From: GAS368 sp965227745
GTDB taxonomy: Bacteria; Verrucomicrobiota; Verrucomicrobiia; Opitutales; Opitutaceae
Direction: 5' to 3'
NCBI GenBank assembly: GCA_965227745.1
Contig: OZ245769.1
Coordinates: 4,092,001 to 4,156,000, forward strand
DNA length: 64,000 nucleotides
Below are positions 35,243-43,758 of the stretch, piece by piece. The stretch's first letter is position 1. Each line of letters begins with the position of its first letter. The notes beneath the pieces are model-generated. The model made no database searches and was not told where the DNA came from. It saw only the letters and a list, made by a program, of their open reading frames with translations. Both the position numbers and the translations under genes were made by a program.

Positions 35243-35501
35243 AAAGGGGAGCAGATAAAACAGCGCGAAGACGCCTTGGGCAAGACGGATAACACCCAAG
35301 ATTTACCCATGTTCCGTCAATCTCGGGACCATTAAAAAGCGGGCGGTTTGCAAGACGCCGCTTTCGTCCGAAACCAAGGCGCGTTAGGAGAGCCAAACCT
35401 ACTTTCTAAGCTTTTAAGCACTGGGGTGTCTTATAGAATGGCCCAAGCTCAAGTTCTCGCTCGCCCGTTGCCTCCTAACTCTCGGTCTCATCGCTGCTTC
35501 C

Positions 35502-37196
35502 ATGAAGACATCCCCTCCCCTGCTCCTCGCCCTAGTCGCGGCGCTTTTCGTCGCCGCTCCGGTCGGCGGTCGCGCGGCCACCCTCGCCGCCAAGTCCACC
35601 ATCACCTCCGTGACCGTCTATTCCGAGGGTGCCATTGTGACCCGCACGGCGCCGCTCGATCTCGCCGCCACCGGCGTGACCGATGTGACCTTTGACCAAC
35701 TCCCCGCCGGCCTCGGCGACTCGTCGCTGCAAGTCTCCGGTCAGGGCAGCGCGCAGGCGACCATCCTCGATATCACGACGCGCGTGGCTTTTCAGACCAT
35801 CTCGCCCAACGAGCGCGTCAAAATGATCGAGGCCCAGTTGCGCGCGCTCAACAAAGACCTGCGCGGCCTCGACGATCGCAAAAAACTCCTCGAGGCCCAG
35901 CGCGTCACCATCGGCAATACCGAGGCCGCGCTCTTCTCGCCCGCGAGCAAGGACGTCCCCCGCCCTTCCGTCGCCGAGATCACCAGCGCCCTCACCTTCG
36001 TCAACGAGCAGCGCGCCCGCATCACCACCGACATGGCCGCCCTCGACGATCAGCGCGCGGACCTCACCGCCAAAATCTCCGCGACCCAGCAACAGTTAAA
36101 CGAAATCGCCAACGATTCCCGCCGCTCCACCAAGTCCATCGTGGTGCGCCTCGATGTCGCCACCGCCGGCAAACTCGACCTCACCGTCAGCTACGGCATC
36201 GACGGCGCGAAGTGGACCCCGCGCTACGACGCCCGCGCCAACTCCAACGAAAAAACCGTGGCGCTCACTTACCAGGGCGTCGTTCGCCAAAACACCGGCG
36301 AGGACTGGAAGGACGTCTCGCTCACGCTCTCCACCGCCCGCCCCAGCCTCGGCGGCTCCGCCCCCAAGCAATCGCCGTGGGGCCTCGATGTGTATTACCC
36401 GCGGCCGGCGGCCTATCCGGCGTCTGCGACGACGGGCGTAGGGGGCGGTTTAGTTAAGCTCGATGCCTTCTCGATCGGCAGTCGGGCCAAAGATACAATT
36501 TATGGCGCCGCCGCAGCGGCCCCCGCCCCTGTCGTCTACGATTCCGCCCCCGCCCAAGCCGCGCTCGAGCAAGCCGCCACCAGCGCCTCGTTCAAAGTCA
36601 CCGCGCCCGCCACCGTGCCGAGTGACAACACCGACCAAAAAGTCCCGATCGCCACCATCGCGCTCAACGCCGTCCCCGAGTACGCCACCACGCCGAAGCT
36701 GCGCCCTGCGGCCTTTCTCACGTCCAAGGTCGTCAACTCATCCGATTTCCCGCTGCTCGCGGGCGAGATGAACGTGTTTCTCGACGGCACCTTTGTCGCG
36801 ACGGACAAACTCGAAACCGTGATGTCCGGCGAAAAATTCGACCTCGCCCTCGGCGCCGACGAGGGCATCGCCGTGAAGCACAAGCGCGTGCAGCGCTTCG
36901 CCGAAGACATGGGCCTCACCGGCCGCGGTCGCCGCGTGACCTACGACTACTTGATTACGATTCAGAATAATAAAAAGACCGCCGCGCGCGTCGTCGTCTC
37001 CGACCAAATCCCGGTTTCGCGCAACGAAAAGATCGTCGTCAAACAACTCGCCCCCGACGCCAAAGAAAACAAGCCCACCACCGAGGGCACCTTGAAGTGG
37101 ACGCTCGACCTCAAGCCCGGCGAGAAGCGCGAGCTGCCGCTAAAATTCTCCGTCGACTATCCCGGCGATGTGCAGGTCGCCGGCCTCGAGCCGTGA
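35502..37196 (+). CDS. Exported DUF4139/DUF4140 (mucoidy-inhibitor A-like) protein
   Basis: A 564-residue protein with a signal peptide (cleavage near GRA/ATL). The DUF4140 N-terminal domain (SVTVYSEGAIVTRTAPLDL, FDQLPAGLGDSSLQV) is followed by a coiled-coil region (about 95-205) and the DUF4139 C-terminal domain (YGIDGAKWTPRYDARA, TGEDWKDVSLTLSTARP, YDYLITIQNNKKTAARVVVSDQIP). Family members are periplasmic or surface proteins of unknown role. An Ala/Pro-rich insert around 300-370 interrupts the domain. Divergent from the delta-60 gene with about 260 bp between starts. Confidence 0.88.
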   Translation: MKTSPPLLLALVAALFVAAPVGGRAATLAAKSTITSVTVYSEGAIVTRTAPLDLAATGVTDVTFDQLPAGLGDSSLQVSGQGSAQATILDITTRVAFQTISPNERVKMIEAQLRALNKDLRGLDDRKKLLEAQRVTIGNTEAALFSPASKDVPRPSVAEITSALTFVNEQRARITTDMAALDDQRADLTAKISATQQQLNEIANDSRRSTKSIVVRLDVATAGKLDLTVSYGIDGAKWTPRYDARANSNEKTVALTYQGVVRQNTGEDWKDVSLTLSTARPSLGGSAPKQSPWGLDVYYPRPAAYPASATTGVGGGLVKLDAFSIGSRAKDTIYGAAAAAPAPVVYDSAPAQAALEQAATSASFKVTAPATVPSDNTDQKVPIATIALNAVPEYATTPKLRPAAFLTSKVVNSSDFPLLAGEMNVFLDGTFVATDKLETVMSGEKFDLALGADEGIAVKHKRVQRFAEDMGLTGRGRRVTYDYLITIQNNKKTAARVVVSDQIPVSRNEKIVVKQLAPDAKENKPTTEGTLKWTLDLKPGEKRELPLKFSVDYPGDVQVAGLEP

Positions 37197-37610
37197 GCCG
37201 GGCACAAAAAAGAACCGCGAAGCCCGCTCTGCACCCCCTGGGAGCGTGGGCCGCTGGCCCGCTTTTCCTCCAAGGCGTTTTACAGAAGCAAACGGAAGTA
37301 ACGAAGAGAAGGCGCACCCAAGCAGCCTCCTGTTTCGCGTTTCTGTGCCTTTGCGCCTCGGTGGTTTATCCTAGGGACTGAGGAAAGAACCACACAGGCA
37401 GGCCCAAAGGCACAGCGAGTGAGCCCATCGCGCACCGCCTTCGCGTCTTCGCGCTTCACGGTTCAAATTTATTTCCCCTGTCCCGCACTTGCGCGAGTTC
37501 ACGAACCCGCTCATTTTTTGGCGTTCATGGAACCCGGCGGCCCGCGCGCCTCTCTGTGATCATCTCCGGCTCGGCTGATCGAAGTTAGCAACCCTCATCT
37601 TCCTCCCGCC
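37197..37610. other. 414-bp intergenic region with GTGGTTTA-type repeat words
   Basis: No gene is supported. The region contains CTGTGCCTTTGCGCCTCGG followed by TGGTTTA (37342-37368) and a second degenerate word, CTTCGCGTCTTCGCGCTTC (37439-37457), members of the intergenic family described under findings. The promoter of iolB must lie near the right end. Confidence 0.45.
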
Positions 37611-38465
37611 ATGCCCAAGCTCTTCCGCGCCTCCGATAATCGCAACGCTGCGCTCGTGGAGCCCGGCCGCGAACCCGCCGCTCTCAGTTATTTCAATCTG
37701 CTGCGCCTTCGCGTGGGCGAATCCGCCACCCTCGATGTCCCCGCGTGCGAACTGCTCTGCGTCATCCTCTCGGGCAAGGCCGACATCGCCGCCTGCGCGC
37801 AAGAATTCAAAGGCGTCGGCCGCCGGGCTGATATCTGGGATGGCCCCGCCGACTCCGTGTATTGCGGCACCTGCCCGCGCGTCACCGTGCGAGCGCTGCG
37901 CGATGGCACCGAGGTCGCAGTCGCCGGCGGGGTTTGCGCCCAACCCTTCGCCCCTTTCCGCATCCCGCCGGAGGAAGTCGCAATGGTCGAGGTCGGCTCG
38001 AAAGACACGCACTCGCGCCGCCGCATCTATCACATCCTCGGCCAAAACGGCGCGGGCCGCGCGGGCAATCTCCTCGTCAGCGAACTCTACGGCGACGAGG
38101 GCTGCTGGTCCGGCTATCCGCCCCACAAACACGACACCGAGCGCCCGCCGGAGGAAACGGACTTCGAGGAAATCTACCACTACCGCTATCGCCCCGAGAC
38201 GGGCTTCGGCGCGCAGTTCTGCTACCCGGATCAAACCGCCGCCAATGCCTCGGAGCCGCAAGTCGTGATGACCCGCCATGGCGACACGTACGTGATCGAC
38301 CGCGGCTATCACCCCACCGTCCGCGCTCCCGGCCACGAAGGCTACATCTTCACCGTCCTCGTCGGCCGCCACCAGCGCTCCCTCGTCCAATCCTTCGAGC
38401 CCGTTCACCAGCACCTCATGGAAAAAATCCCCGGCATTCAAGCGATGCGGGACAAGTTCAAGTAA
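37611..38465 (+). CDS. iolB: 5-deoxy-glucuronate isomerase (inositol catabolism)
   Basis: A 284-residue cupin-type protein matching IolB, which isomerises 5-deoxyglucuronate in myo-inositol breakdown. Landmarks: LRLRVGESATLDVPACELLCVILSG, the metal-site region SGYPPHKHDTE with EEIYHYRYRPETGFGAQ, and the C-terminal VIDRGYHPTVRAPGHEGYIF. Length matches the family. No other iol genes are in the window, so it is isolated here. Confidence 0.93.
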   Translation: MPKLFRASDNRNAALVEPGREPAALSYFNLLRLRVGESATLDVPACELLCVILSGKADIAACAQEFKGVGRRADIWDGPADSVYCGTCPRVTVRALRDGTEVAVAGGVCAQPFAPFRIPPEEVAMVEVGSKDTHSRRRIYHILGQNGAGRAGNLLVSELYGDEGCWSGYPPHKHDTERPPEETDFEEIYHYRYRPETGFGAQFCYPDQTAANASEPQVVMTRHGDTYVIDRGYHPTVRAPGHEGYIFTVLVGRHQRSLVQSFEPVHQHLMEKIPGIQAMRDKFK

Positions 38466-38486
38466 GGCTCAATTTCAGGCTTCAGC

Positions 38487-38993
38487 TCAGCCACCCGGTT
38501 TCTGGCTGGCCCTGCGCTTTTCGAATTCTTGCACGTCTCGCGGACGCTGCACGTGGGCGATGTAAACGGTCGCGCCATCGTTTTCGTAGTCGAAACGGAG
38601 TGAATAGCCCGCGTAGTCCCACCGCTCCCAAATGCGATTTATGATCCCGAATTGCCCCACGCTGCCATCGCCGCCAGACGACGAGGGAACTCCCAGCGCC
38701 GCGACCAAGGCCTGCCGGCCGTCCTGCAGGAAAACACTGGGCGTGATCTCTCCGCCATACGGCAAGAACCGAGATGCTTTCTTTGGATAGAGTTGAACTG
38801 CCACGATCAACCAGACTTTGTCCGTCCACTCGAAATATACATCGATGCCATCCTTTTTGAAACTCTGCGTCGCCCGATAACCACCCTCTTTCTTCAGCTT
38901 CTCGACGACGGAGGCGAGGCTCTTGAAGTGCGAAAACGCTGCAGAGTCTTCGCGCTCATCTAAAATAGAGACGCATTCAGCCAGCGAGATCAT
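38487..38993 (-). CDS. Hypothetical protein, 168 aa
   Basis: A soluble protein without signal peptide or recognised domain, beginning MISLAECVSILDERED and ending RRASQKPGG. It shows mixed alpha/beta character with several aromatic strands (IDVYFEWTDKVWLIVAVQLYP). It is convergent with iolB, 21 bp apart. The terminator at 39036-39063 separates it from the upstream PVC gene, so it probably has its own promoter in the 38994-39035 interval. Confidence 0.65.
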   Translation of the reverse strand: MISLAECVSILDEREDSAAFSHFKSLASVVEKLKKEGGYRATQSFKKDGIDVYFEWTDKVWLIVAVQLYPKKASRFLPYGGEITPSVFLQDGRQALVAALGVPSSSGGDGSVGQFGIINRIWERWDYAGYSLRFDYENDGATVYIAHVQRPRDVQEFEKRRASQKPGG

Positions 38994-39035
38994 CTTTCGG
39001 TGAGAGTCATATAGGCCGCGCAGGCCACCTCAAAG

Positions 39036-39063
39036 CAAAAAAGGCAGACCGTTTCGGTCCGCC
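39036..39063 (-). terminator. Terminator after the PVC dehydrogenase gene
   Basis: A 9-bp stem (GGCAGACCG/CGGTCCGCC with one G-T pair, 3-nt loop, 39043-39063) is followed on the minus strand by TTTTTTG. Confidence 0.8.
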
Positions 39064-39113
39064 TTTCGCGTATTCAAAATCTAATTACGGCGCTGCCGCC
39101 TCGGCTCCGCGCT

Positions 39114-41702
39114 TCAGTTTTGCTTCCCCGCGCCGGGGCCCTTGCCGCCTCCGGGTCCGCGGCGGCGGCCGATGCCGAGTTCCTGCACGAGACCGGCGAG
39201 GTCCTCGTCGCTCCAGGGCTCTTCGCGCTTCGCGGTGGCGGCGCGGGCTTCGGCGACGGTCTTGACGGCGACCGCCCCGGCGGCGTGGCCCCAAGAATTG
39301 CGGACGTAGGTCAGGATGTTGGAAATCGACTCATCATCCAGCGCGGCCTTGAGGGTCGGCATGACCATGTTTTCCTGCGCCTTGCCGTTGAGCACGATGC
39401 GCGCGAGCACGCGGTCGTCGTCATTGACCCAGCGGGAATTGACGAGCGGCGGCGCGAGACCCACGAGGCCCTGGCCCTCAGGCTGGTGGCAGGCCGCGCA
39501 GATCGCGGCAAACTGCACCTTGCCCTTGTCGTATTGCGCCTGCTCGGCGGGCGTAAACTTGACTACCGGAGCCGCGATCATGCCGGGCTTGCCGGGCCAG
39601 CGGAAGGAGGCGAGGAGCTTCTTCGCGCGCTCGGCCTCGGGGCCGGTCTTGGCGGAGAGTTCGACGAGGGCCTTGGGCTCGGCGGTGAGATTGGCGGCGA
39701 GCGCGCGGCCATCCGAGGTGCGGGGCAGCGATTTCTCGATGCCATCGAGCACGGTGGCGTGCACCCACTTCGGCGCGTTGGGATTTTCCACCAGCGCGAT
39801 CACGCGGGCGAGGCGCGCGGGATCGTTGGCTTTCAAGACGGCTCCGGTCGCGGCGATCACGGCGTTCTTCACCGGCGTGGTGCCTTCTTTCGCAGCCTTC
39901 ACGAGCGCCTCGACGAAATCCGCCTCGCGGCGGGCGATACCGCTGATCACGGCATCGACGATGTAGGGCTGCTCGCCAGACTCGACGACGAGTTTAACCA
40001 GCGCGGCCTCGGCGACGGCATTGCCGCGCGCCTCACCGAGCGTCAGCGCCTGCTGCAGGCGCAGCGACGGCTCACTGCGCGGAGCCGCGACCTTGGCAAT
40101 CAAGGCCTCGGCGTCCGCTTGCTTGAAAAATTTTTCCGAGAGGCGCATCGCGGCGGCGACCACGCGCTCATCCGCATCGCCAAGCGCGGCGACCACCGTC
40201 GTACGCTCGAGCGCGCCGAGACCGTCGAGCGTCCAGAGCGCGTGCAGACGCGCCAGCGCGGGCTTGCTCTTATCCACTGCCAGCGCGGCGAGGGGCTTGG
40301 CGGCCGAGGTGTCGCGCTTCTCGATGATCAGGCGCTGGGCCAGATCGCGGCTCCAGCCATTTGCATCGCTCAGTGTATCGATGAGCTGCGGGGTCGTCGC
40401 GGCGGCGAAGCCCAGCTTGAAATTCGCCTTCGGCGCGCCCTCCGGCACAATGCGCCAGATGCGGCCGTAGTGGAGACCCTCGCCGAGATTGCGCGACTCG
40501 ATCTGCTTGCGCAGGAAGCTCGTCACGTAGGTCTTGTGCTGGAGGATGCCACGATAGAGATCGACGACGTAGAGCGCGCCGTCGGGACCGTTAAAGAGAT
40601 TCACCGGGCGGAAGCGCTCGTCGATCGAGGTGAGGAACTCCGCGTTTTCATACGCGTTGGTGCCCTTCACCAAGCCGCCGCTCTCCGTGAGCTTGATGCG
40701 CTTGATCAGATTGCCCGACGGCTCGGCGATAAACGCGTCGCCCTGAAATTCCTTCGGGAAGAGCGCGCCGCGATAAATCACGGGACCGCACGCGGCGGTG
40801 ACGGCGTACATCTTGCCGTCCTTGTCGAGGGTCTTGTAGCCGCGGTTGATACCGGGCGTCACGCGGCCCGGATAAGTCGGGAGGCTGGCCGGTGCGGTCT
40901 GCACATTGGTGCCCGTGGCGCCGGAGAAATTCCCGTTGCGGGTCAGGTAGGCCGAGGCCACCGCGTCGATGCGAAGCGGGTCGCTGTTGCTATTATAGTA
41001 GATGCGGCCCGTGTCGTCCTGCGTAATGCCCCATTGGCCGCGTGTGATCGTCTTGTCGCGCGTGAATTTCCCCGCGCCCTCGAAGCGGAAACGCGTGGTG
41101 TGGTTGGCCGAGTAGATCCAGTTGTCCATCATCCACACGAGGCCGTTGGAGTTGTGCTCCGGGTTGGTCGTGTTGCCGTAGTCGCTCGCGATTTCCTTTT
41201 TGTCGTCGGCCACGCCGTCGCCGTTCGTGTCGCGGAAATACCACAGATGCGGCGGCTCGGCCACGAGCACGCCATCGCCGATCAGCGACATCGCGCGCGG
41301 CATCACGAGGCCCTTGGCGAAAACCGTGCGCTTATCCATCACGCCGTCGCCGTTGGTGTCCTCCAGCACCGCGATATCGCCGATGGGCTCGTCTTCGCCC
41401 TTGGCGTCGACGTCCGGCATGTAGCCGCGCATCTCGAGCACCCAGATTTTGCCATCCGGCGCGATCTGCATCGAGATTGGGTCTTGGATGAGGGGGTCGT
41501 TCGCGACGAGTTCGATCTTAAATCCCTTCGCGACCGTAAAAGTCTTCAGGGCCTGCTCCGCCGTGAGGATCGGAGCGGGCGGAATGACAATGTGAGCCGG
41601 CACATCGGGCATCTCCTCGCCGGCCCGATCGCCTTTTTGGGCCAGCAGCGGCGAAGCAACGATTAGTGCCAGTGGAGCGAAACGCAGAGTACGCGAAATC
41701 AT
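39114..41702 (-). CDS. PVC-type membrane-bound dehydrogenase with haem-binding CxxCH domain
   Basis: An 862-residue exported protein (signal peptide, cleavage near LLA/QKG). The large N-terminal half is a quinoprotein-like beta-propeller (FKIELVANDPLIQDP, GKIWVLEMRGY, LEDTNGDGVMDKRTVF, GPDGALYVVDLYRG). HEAT-like helical repeats lie near 470-690, and a C-terminal cytochrome c domain has CAACHQPEG (haem) with a distal Met in MVMPTLKAAL. This architecture is a hallmark of Planctomycetes and Verrucomicrobia, thought to oxidise sugars. Gene order gives no partner. A Gly-rich tail ends the protein. Confidence 0.93.
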   Translation of the reverse strand: MISRTLRFAPLALIVASPLLAQKGDRAGEEMPDVPAHIVIPPAPILTAEQALKTFTVAKGFKIELVANDPLIQDPISMQIAPDGKIWVLEMRGYMPDVDAKGEDEPIGDIAVLEDTNGDGVMDKRTVFAKGLVMPRAMSLIGDGVLVAEPPHLWYFRDTNGDGVADDKKEIASDYGNTTNPEHNSNGLVWMMDNWIYSANHTTRFRFEGAGKFTRDKTITRGQWGITQDDTGRIYYNSNSDPLRIDAVASAYLTRNGNFSGATGTNVQTAPASLPTYPGRVTPGINRGYKTLDKDGKMYAVTAACGPVIYRGALFPKEFQGDAFIAEPSGNLIKRIKLTESGGLVKGTNAYENAEFLTSIDERFRPVNLFNGPDGALYVVDLYRGILQHKTYVTSFLRKQIESRNLGEGLHYGRIWRIVPEGAPKANFKLGFAAATTPQLIDTLSDANGWSRDLAQRLIIEKRDTSAAKPLAALAVDKSKPALARLHALWTLDGLGALERTTVVAALGDADERVVAAAMRLSEKFFKQADAEALIAKVAAPRSEPSLRLQQALTLGEARGNAVAEAALVKLVVESGEQPYIVDAVISGIARREADFVEALVKAAKEGTTPVKNAVIAATGAVLKANDPARLARVIALVENPNAPKWVHATVLDGIEKSLPRTSDGRALAANLTAEPKALVELSAKTGPEAERAKKLLASFRWPGKPGMIAAPVVKFTPAEQAQYDKGKVQFAAICAACHQPEGQGLVGLAPPLVNSRWVNDDDRVLARIVLNGKAQENMVMPTLKAALDDESISNILTYVRNSWGHAAGAVAVKTVAEARAATAKREEPWSDEDLAGLVQELGIGRRRGPGGGKGPGAGKQN

Positions 41703-42015
41703 GGGGTGAGAGCCGCAAGACGTTCACGCCCCGCAAAAGGTGTCAACCCCCCGCTAAGTGCCACTGTTGCACGATAGGTCCTCAGGCCCGCCTCTTCGCC
41801 GCCCCTGTCAGCCTCTTTCTCTTTCCTCTTTATCTTAATCTTTCTCTCAGCCGCACCTCTCCGACCCAGCAATAAACCCACAAATAGCTAAAAATCAGTA
41901 TATTGCATCAAAAAACACCCATTACCTTCCACATCCGCTCCCGCCTGTCCCCTTACTTCTGTCCTCTGTATCCTGTCGCCTGTCCTCTGTCGCCTGTCCC
42001 CTGTCTTCCGCCCCT
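41703..42015. other. 313-bp intergenic region with CTGTC-type imperfect tandem words
   Basis: No gene is supported. From about 41944 to 42010 the plus strand repeats CCTGTC, CCTCTGT and CGCCTGTC words in an imperfect tandem. The promoter of the PVC dehydrogenase gene must be in the left part, which is otherwise unremarkable; a T-rich stretch lies around 41815-41850. Confidence 0.45.
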
Positions 42016-43332
42016 CTACGGCGCCAACTCCGGATGCCCTGCCCGGGTCATCCGCTTTTTGACCTCTTCCTTCACCGCCGCAGCCGACGACGCCTCCAAA
42101 ATCTTCTTCACCAGTTGCCGTGCGTGCTCCACGTCGCCCGAGCCCCCGAGGGCCTCAGCCGTGATCGCCGCATCACGGGCCATCGAGGCCTTGAGCGATT
42201 CCGCCGCAGCCGCCGACATCCGCGCCGCCAAACTCAGCATCCGCTCCAATTGCGCGACGGCTTGGGCGTAACTTCTAACCTGGAGCGCCAGGGCATACTG
42301 CTTGTCCTCGATCAACGGGCGAAGTATGCGCTGCCCCAGAACGGCGCGTCGCGGATCATTCGCCGGCAACTGCTGCAGCAGGTTCAGCGTGACCTCGTTT
42401 TCCTCCAGCGCATCATTGAGCGCGGCAAAATCGCTCGCCGCCGTCGAGTCGCTGGCATCGCTCAGGAGACGCGCCCCCGCGTCATCGCGGAGATTGCGCA
42501 ATACCTCGACTGCGGGGGGATATTTTTTCGCCAGCCGTCCCATCTCCGACGTCAGAAAACTCACGCGCACCCCGCCGTAACGCGGTATGCCCTTCATCCC
42601 CGTCCGAAACAGCCAGACGAATTCCGCCAGCGCCTCCTCGTAGCGGTCGGCCCGCGCGAGTTCCTTCCCGAGTTGGTAACGCGCATCCACCTCCTCGTCC
42701 GGGCCGGTTCGCCCGGCGGCGGACCCGGGCGCCGCCACAGGCTTTGGCGTCGTTGGCGTTGTCGTCCCTGACGTGTTCGCTGCGCTGGCCGGTTTCTTCC
42801 CCGTCGGAAGCTCGGCCTCGCTCCCCTCCGTCACCTTTGCACCGGGTTGCGCCGCGACCGGCGTCCGCGCCGCCGCCACCGCCTCGTACGCGCGGCTCAG
42901 CACCGTCTTCCCCTCGAGCGTGGAATTGAAATCCCGCACAAAGGTCTCCGGCGCTCGAAAGCCCACGAGCCGATCCATCACCGTCCCATCCGCCTTCAAC
43001 ACCAGCACCGTGGGATAGGCCTCGATCTTGTACCGCGCGGCGAGCGCCTTGCCTTCCTTTTCCGCGTCCAGCTTCAGCGCGATGGCTTTTTCGCCGAGGA
43101 GTTTCCCTACGGCCGCGTCCGTCCACGTCTCGCGATCGAGCCGTTGGCACGGCTCACACCACGTCGTGTAAAAATCGATCACGATCACCTTGCCCTCCTT
43201 GGCCGCGAGCCCGCTCGCCGCCGAAAACTCCACCGCTTGAAACGCCACCGCGCTCTCCGCGGCCCCGGACCAATCCCACCACGCAACACTCAACGCCAGA
43301 CCAGCGACCAACCGAAAGTGACGGGGGTTCAT
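42016..43332 (-). CDS. Exported thioredoxin-fold protein with TPR-like C-terminal region
   Basis: A 438-residue protein with an N-terminal signal peptide (ending near SGA/AES). The thioredoxin domain (about 35-150) has IVIDFYTTWCEPCQRLDRETW, with the CEPC active site, and the cis-proline segment YPTVLVLK. A Thr/Pro/Ala linker (about 155-225) leads to a helical, TPR-like C-terminal half that begins ARYQLGKELARADRYEEALAEF. It probably reduces or isomerises exported disulfide proteins. The dsbD gene lies on the opposite strand about 430 bp away and could supply electrons. Confidence 0.88.
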   Translation of the reverse strand: MNPRHFRLVAGLALSVAWWDWSGAAESAVAFQAVEFSAASGLAAKEGKVIVIDFYTTWCEPCQRLDRETWTDAAVGKLLGEKAIALKLDAEKEGKALAARYKIEAYPTVLVLKADGTVMDRLVGFRAPETFVRDFNSTLEGKTVLSRAYEAVAAARTPVAAQPGAKVTEGSEAELPTGKKPASAANTSGTTTPTTPKPVAAPGSAAGRTGPDEEVDARYQLGKELARADRYEEALAEFVWLFRTGMKGIPRYGGVRVSFLTSEMGRLAKKYPPAVEVLRNLRDDAGARLLSDASDSTAASDFAALNDALEENEVTLNLLQQLPANDPRRAVLGQRILRPLIEDKQYALALQVRSYAQAVAQLERMLSLAARMSAAAAESLKASMARDAAITAEALGGSGDVEHARQLVKKILEASSAAAVKEEVKKRMTRAGHPELAP

Positions 43333-43758
43333 CGTGCGCCGACCTCATCACCACTCCCCCGGTAACTCAAGCCGCCGAACTCGCAATAATTTGTCCGATT
43401 CCTCTCTCATCGGCAGAGCGATCACTAAATAACCGTCCACTTTCCCTTTTCACTCTAATATAATTCCCCCTCCATCAATTAACTCCGCCGCAGCACCTCC
43501 GCCCTGCGTGTCCATTCGTGGTTAAAAATCCCGTGCCCCATCACCACGAGGCCCGGTCATCTTCCTTCATCCGTGTTCATCTGTGTCCATCCGTGGTTAA
43601 AATTCCGTCGTCTTTTCGTTTCCTCATCCCCTTTTTCCACCCCATCCCCTACCGCCCGCCCGTAACGCCCGCGTTACCCTTTTAGCGTCGCCGCGTCCTC
43701 CCCGGGAAGAATCCTCTCGGTTTGCGTCTCTCACGTAAAATCCCTAGCTTTGCCGCCC
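43333..43758. other. 426-bp divergent intergenic region with CCGTGGTTAAA repeats
   Basis: Between the thioredoxin gene (minus) and dsbD (plus). It contains two copies of the word family TGTCCATYCGTGGTTAAA (43509-43526 and 43585-43602), the second preceded by a related half CATCCGTGTTCATC. Runs of pyrimidines surround them. No gene is supported. Promoters for both flanking genes must lie here but are not clearly readable. Confidence 0.45.

Noticed and set aside
39120..41666. An 848-codon plus-strand open frame opposite the PVC dehydrogenase
   Set aside because: Composition artefact of GC-rich third positions; the opposite strand encodes a clear CxxCH-containing family protein.
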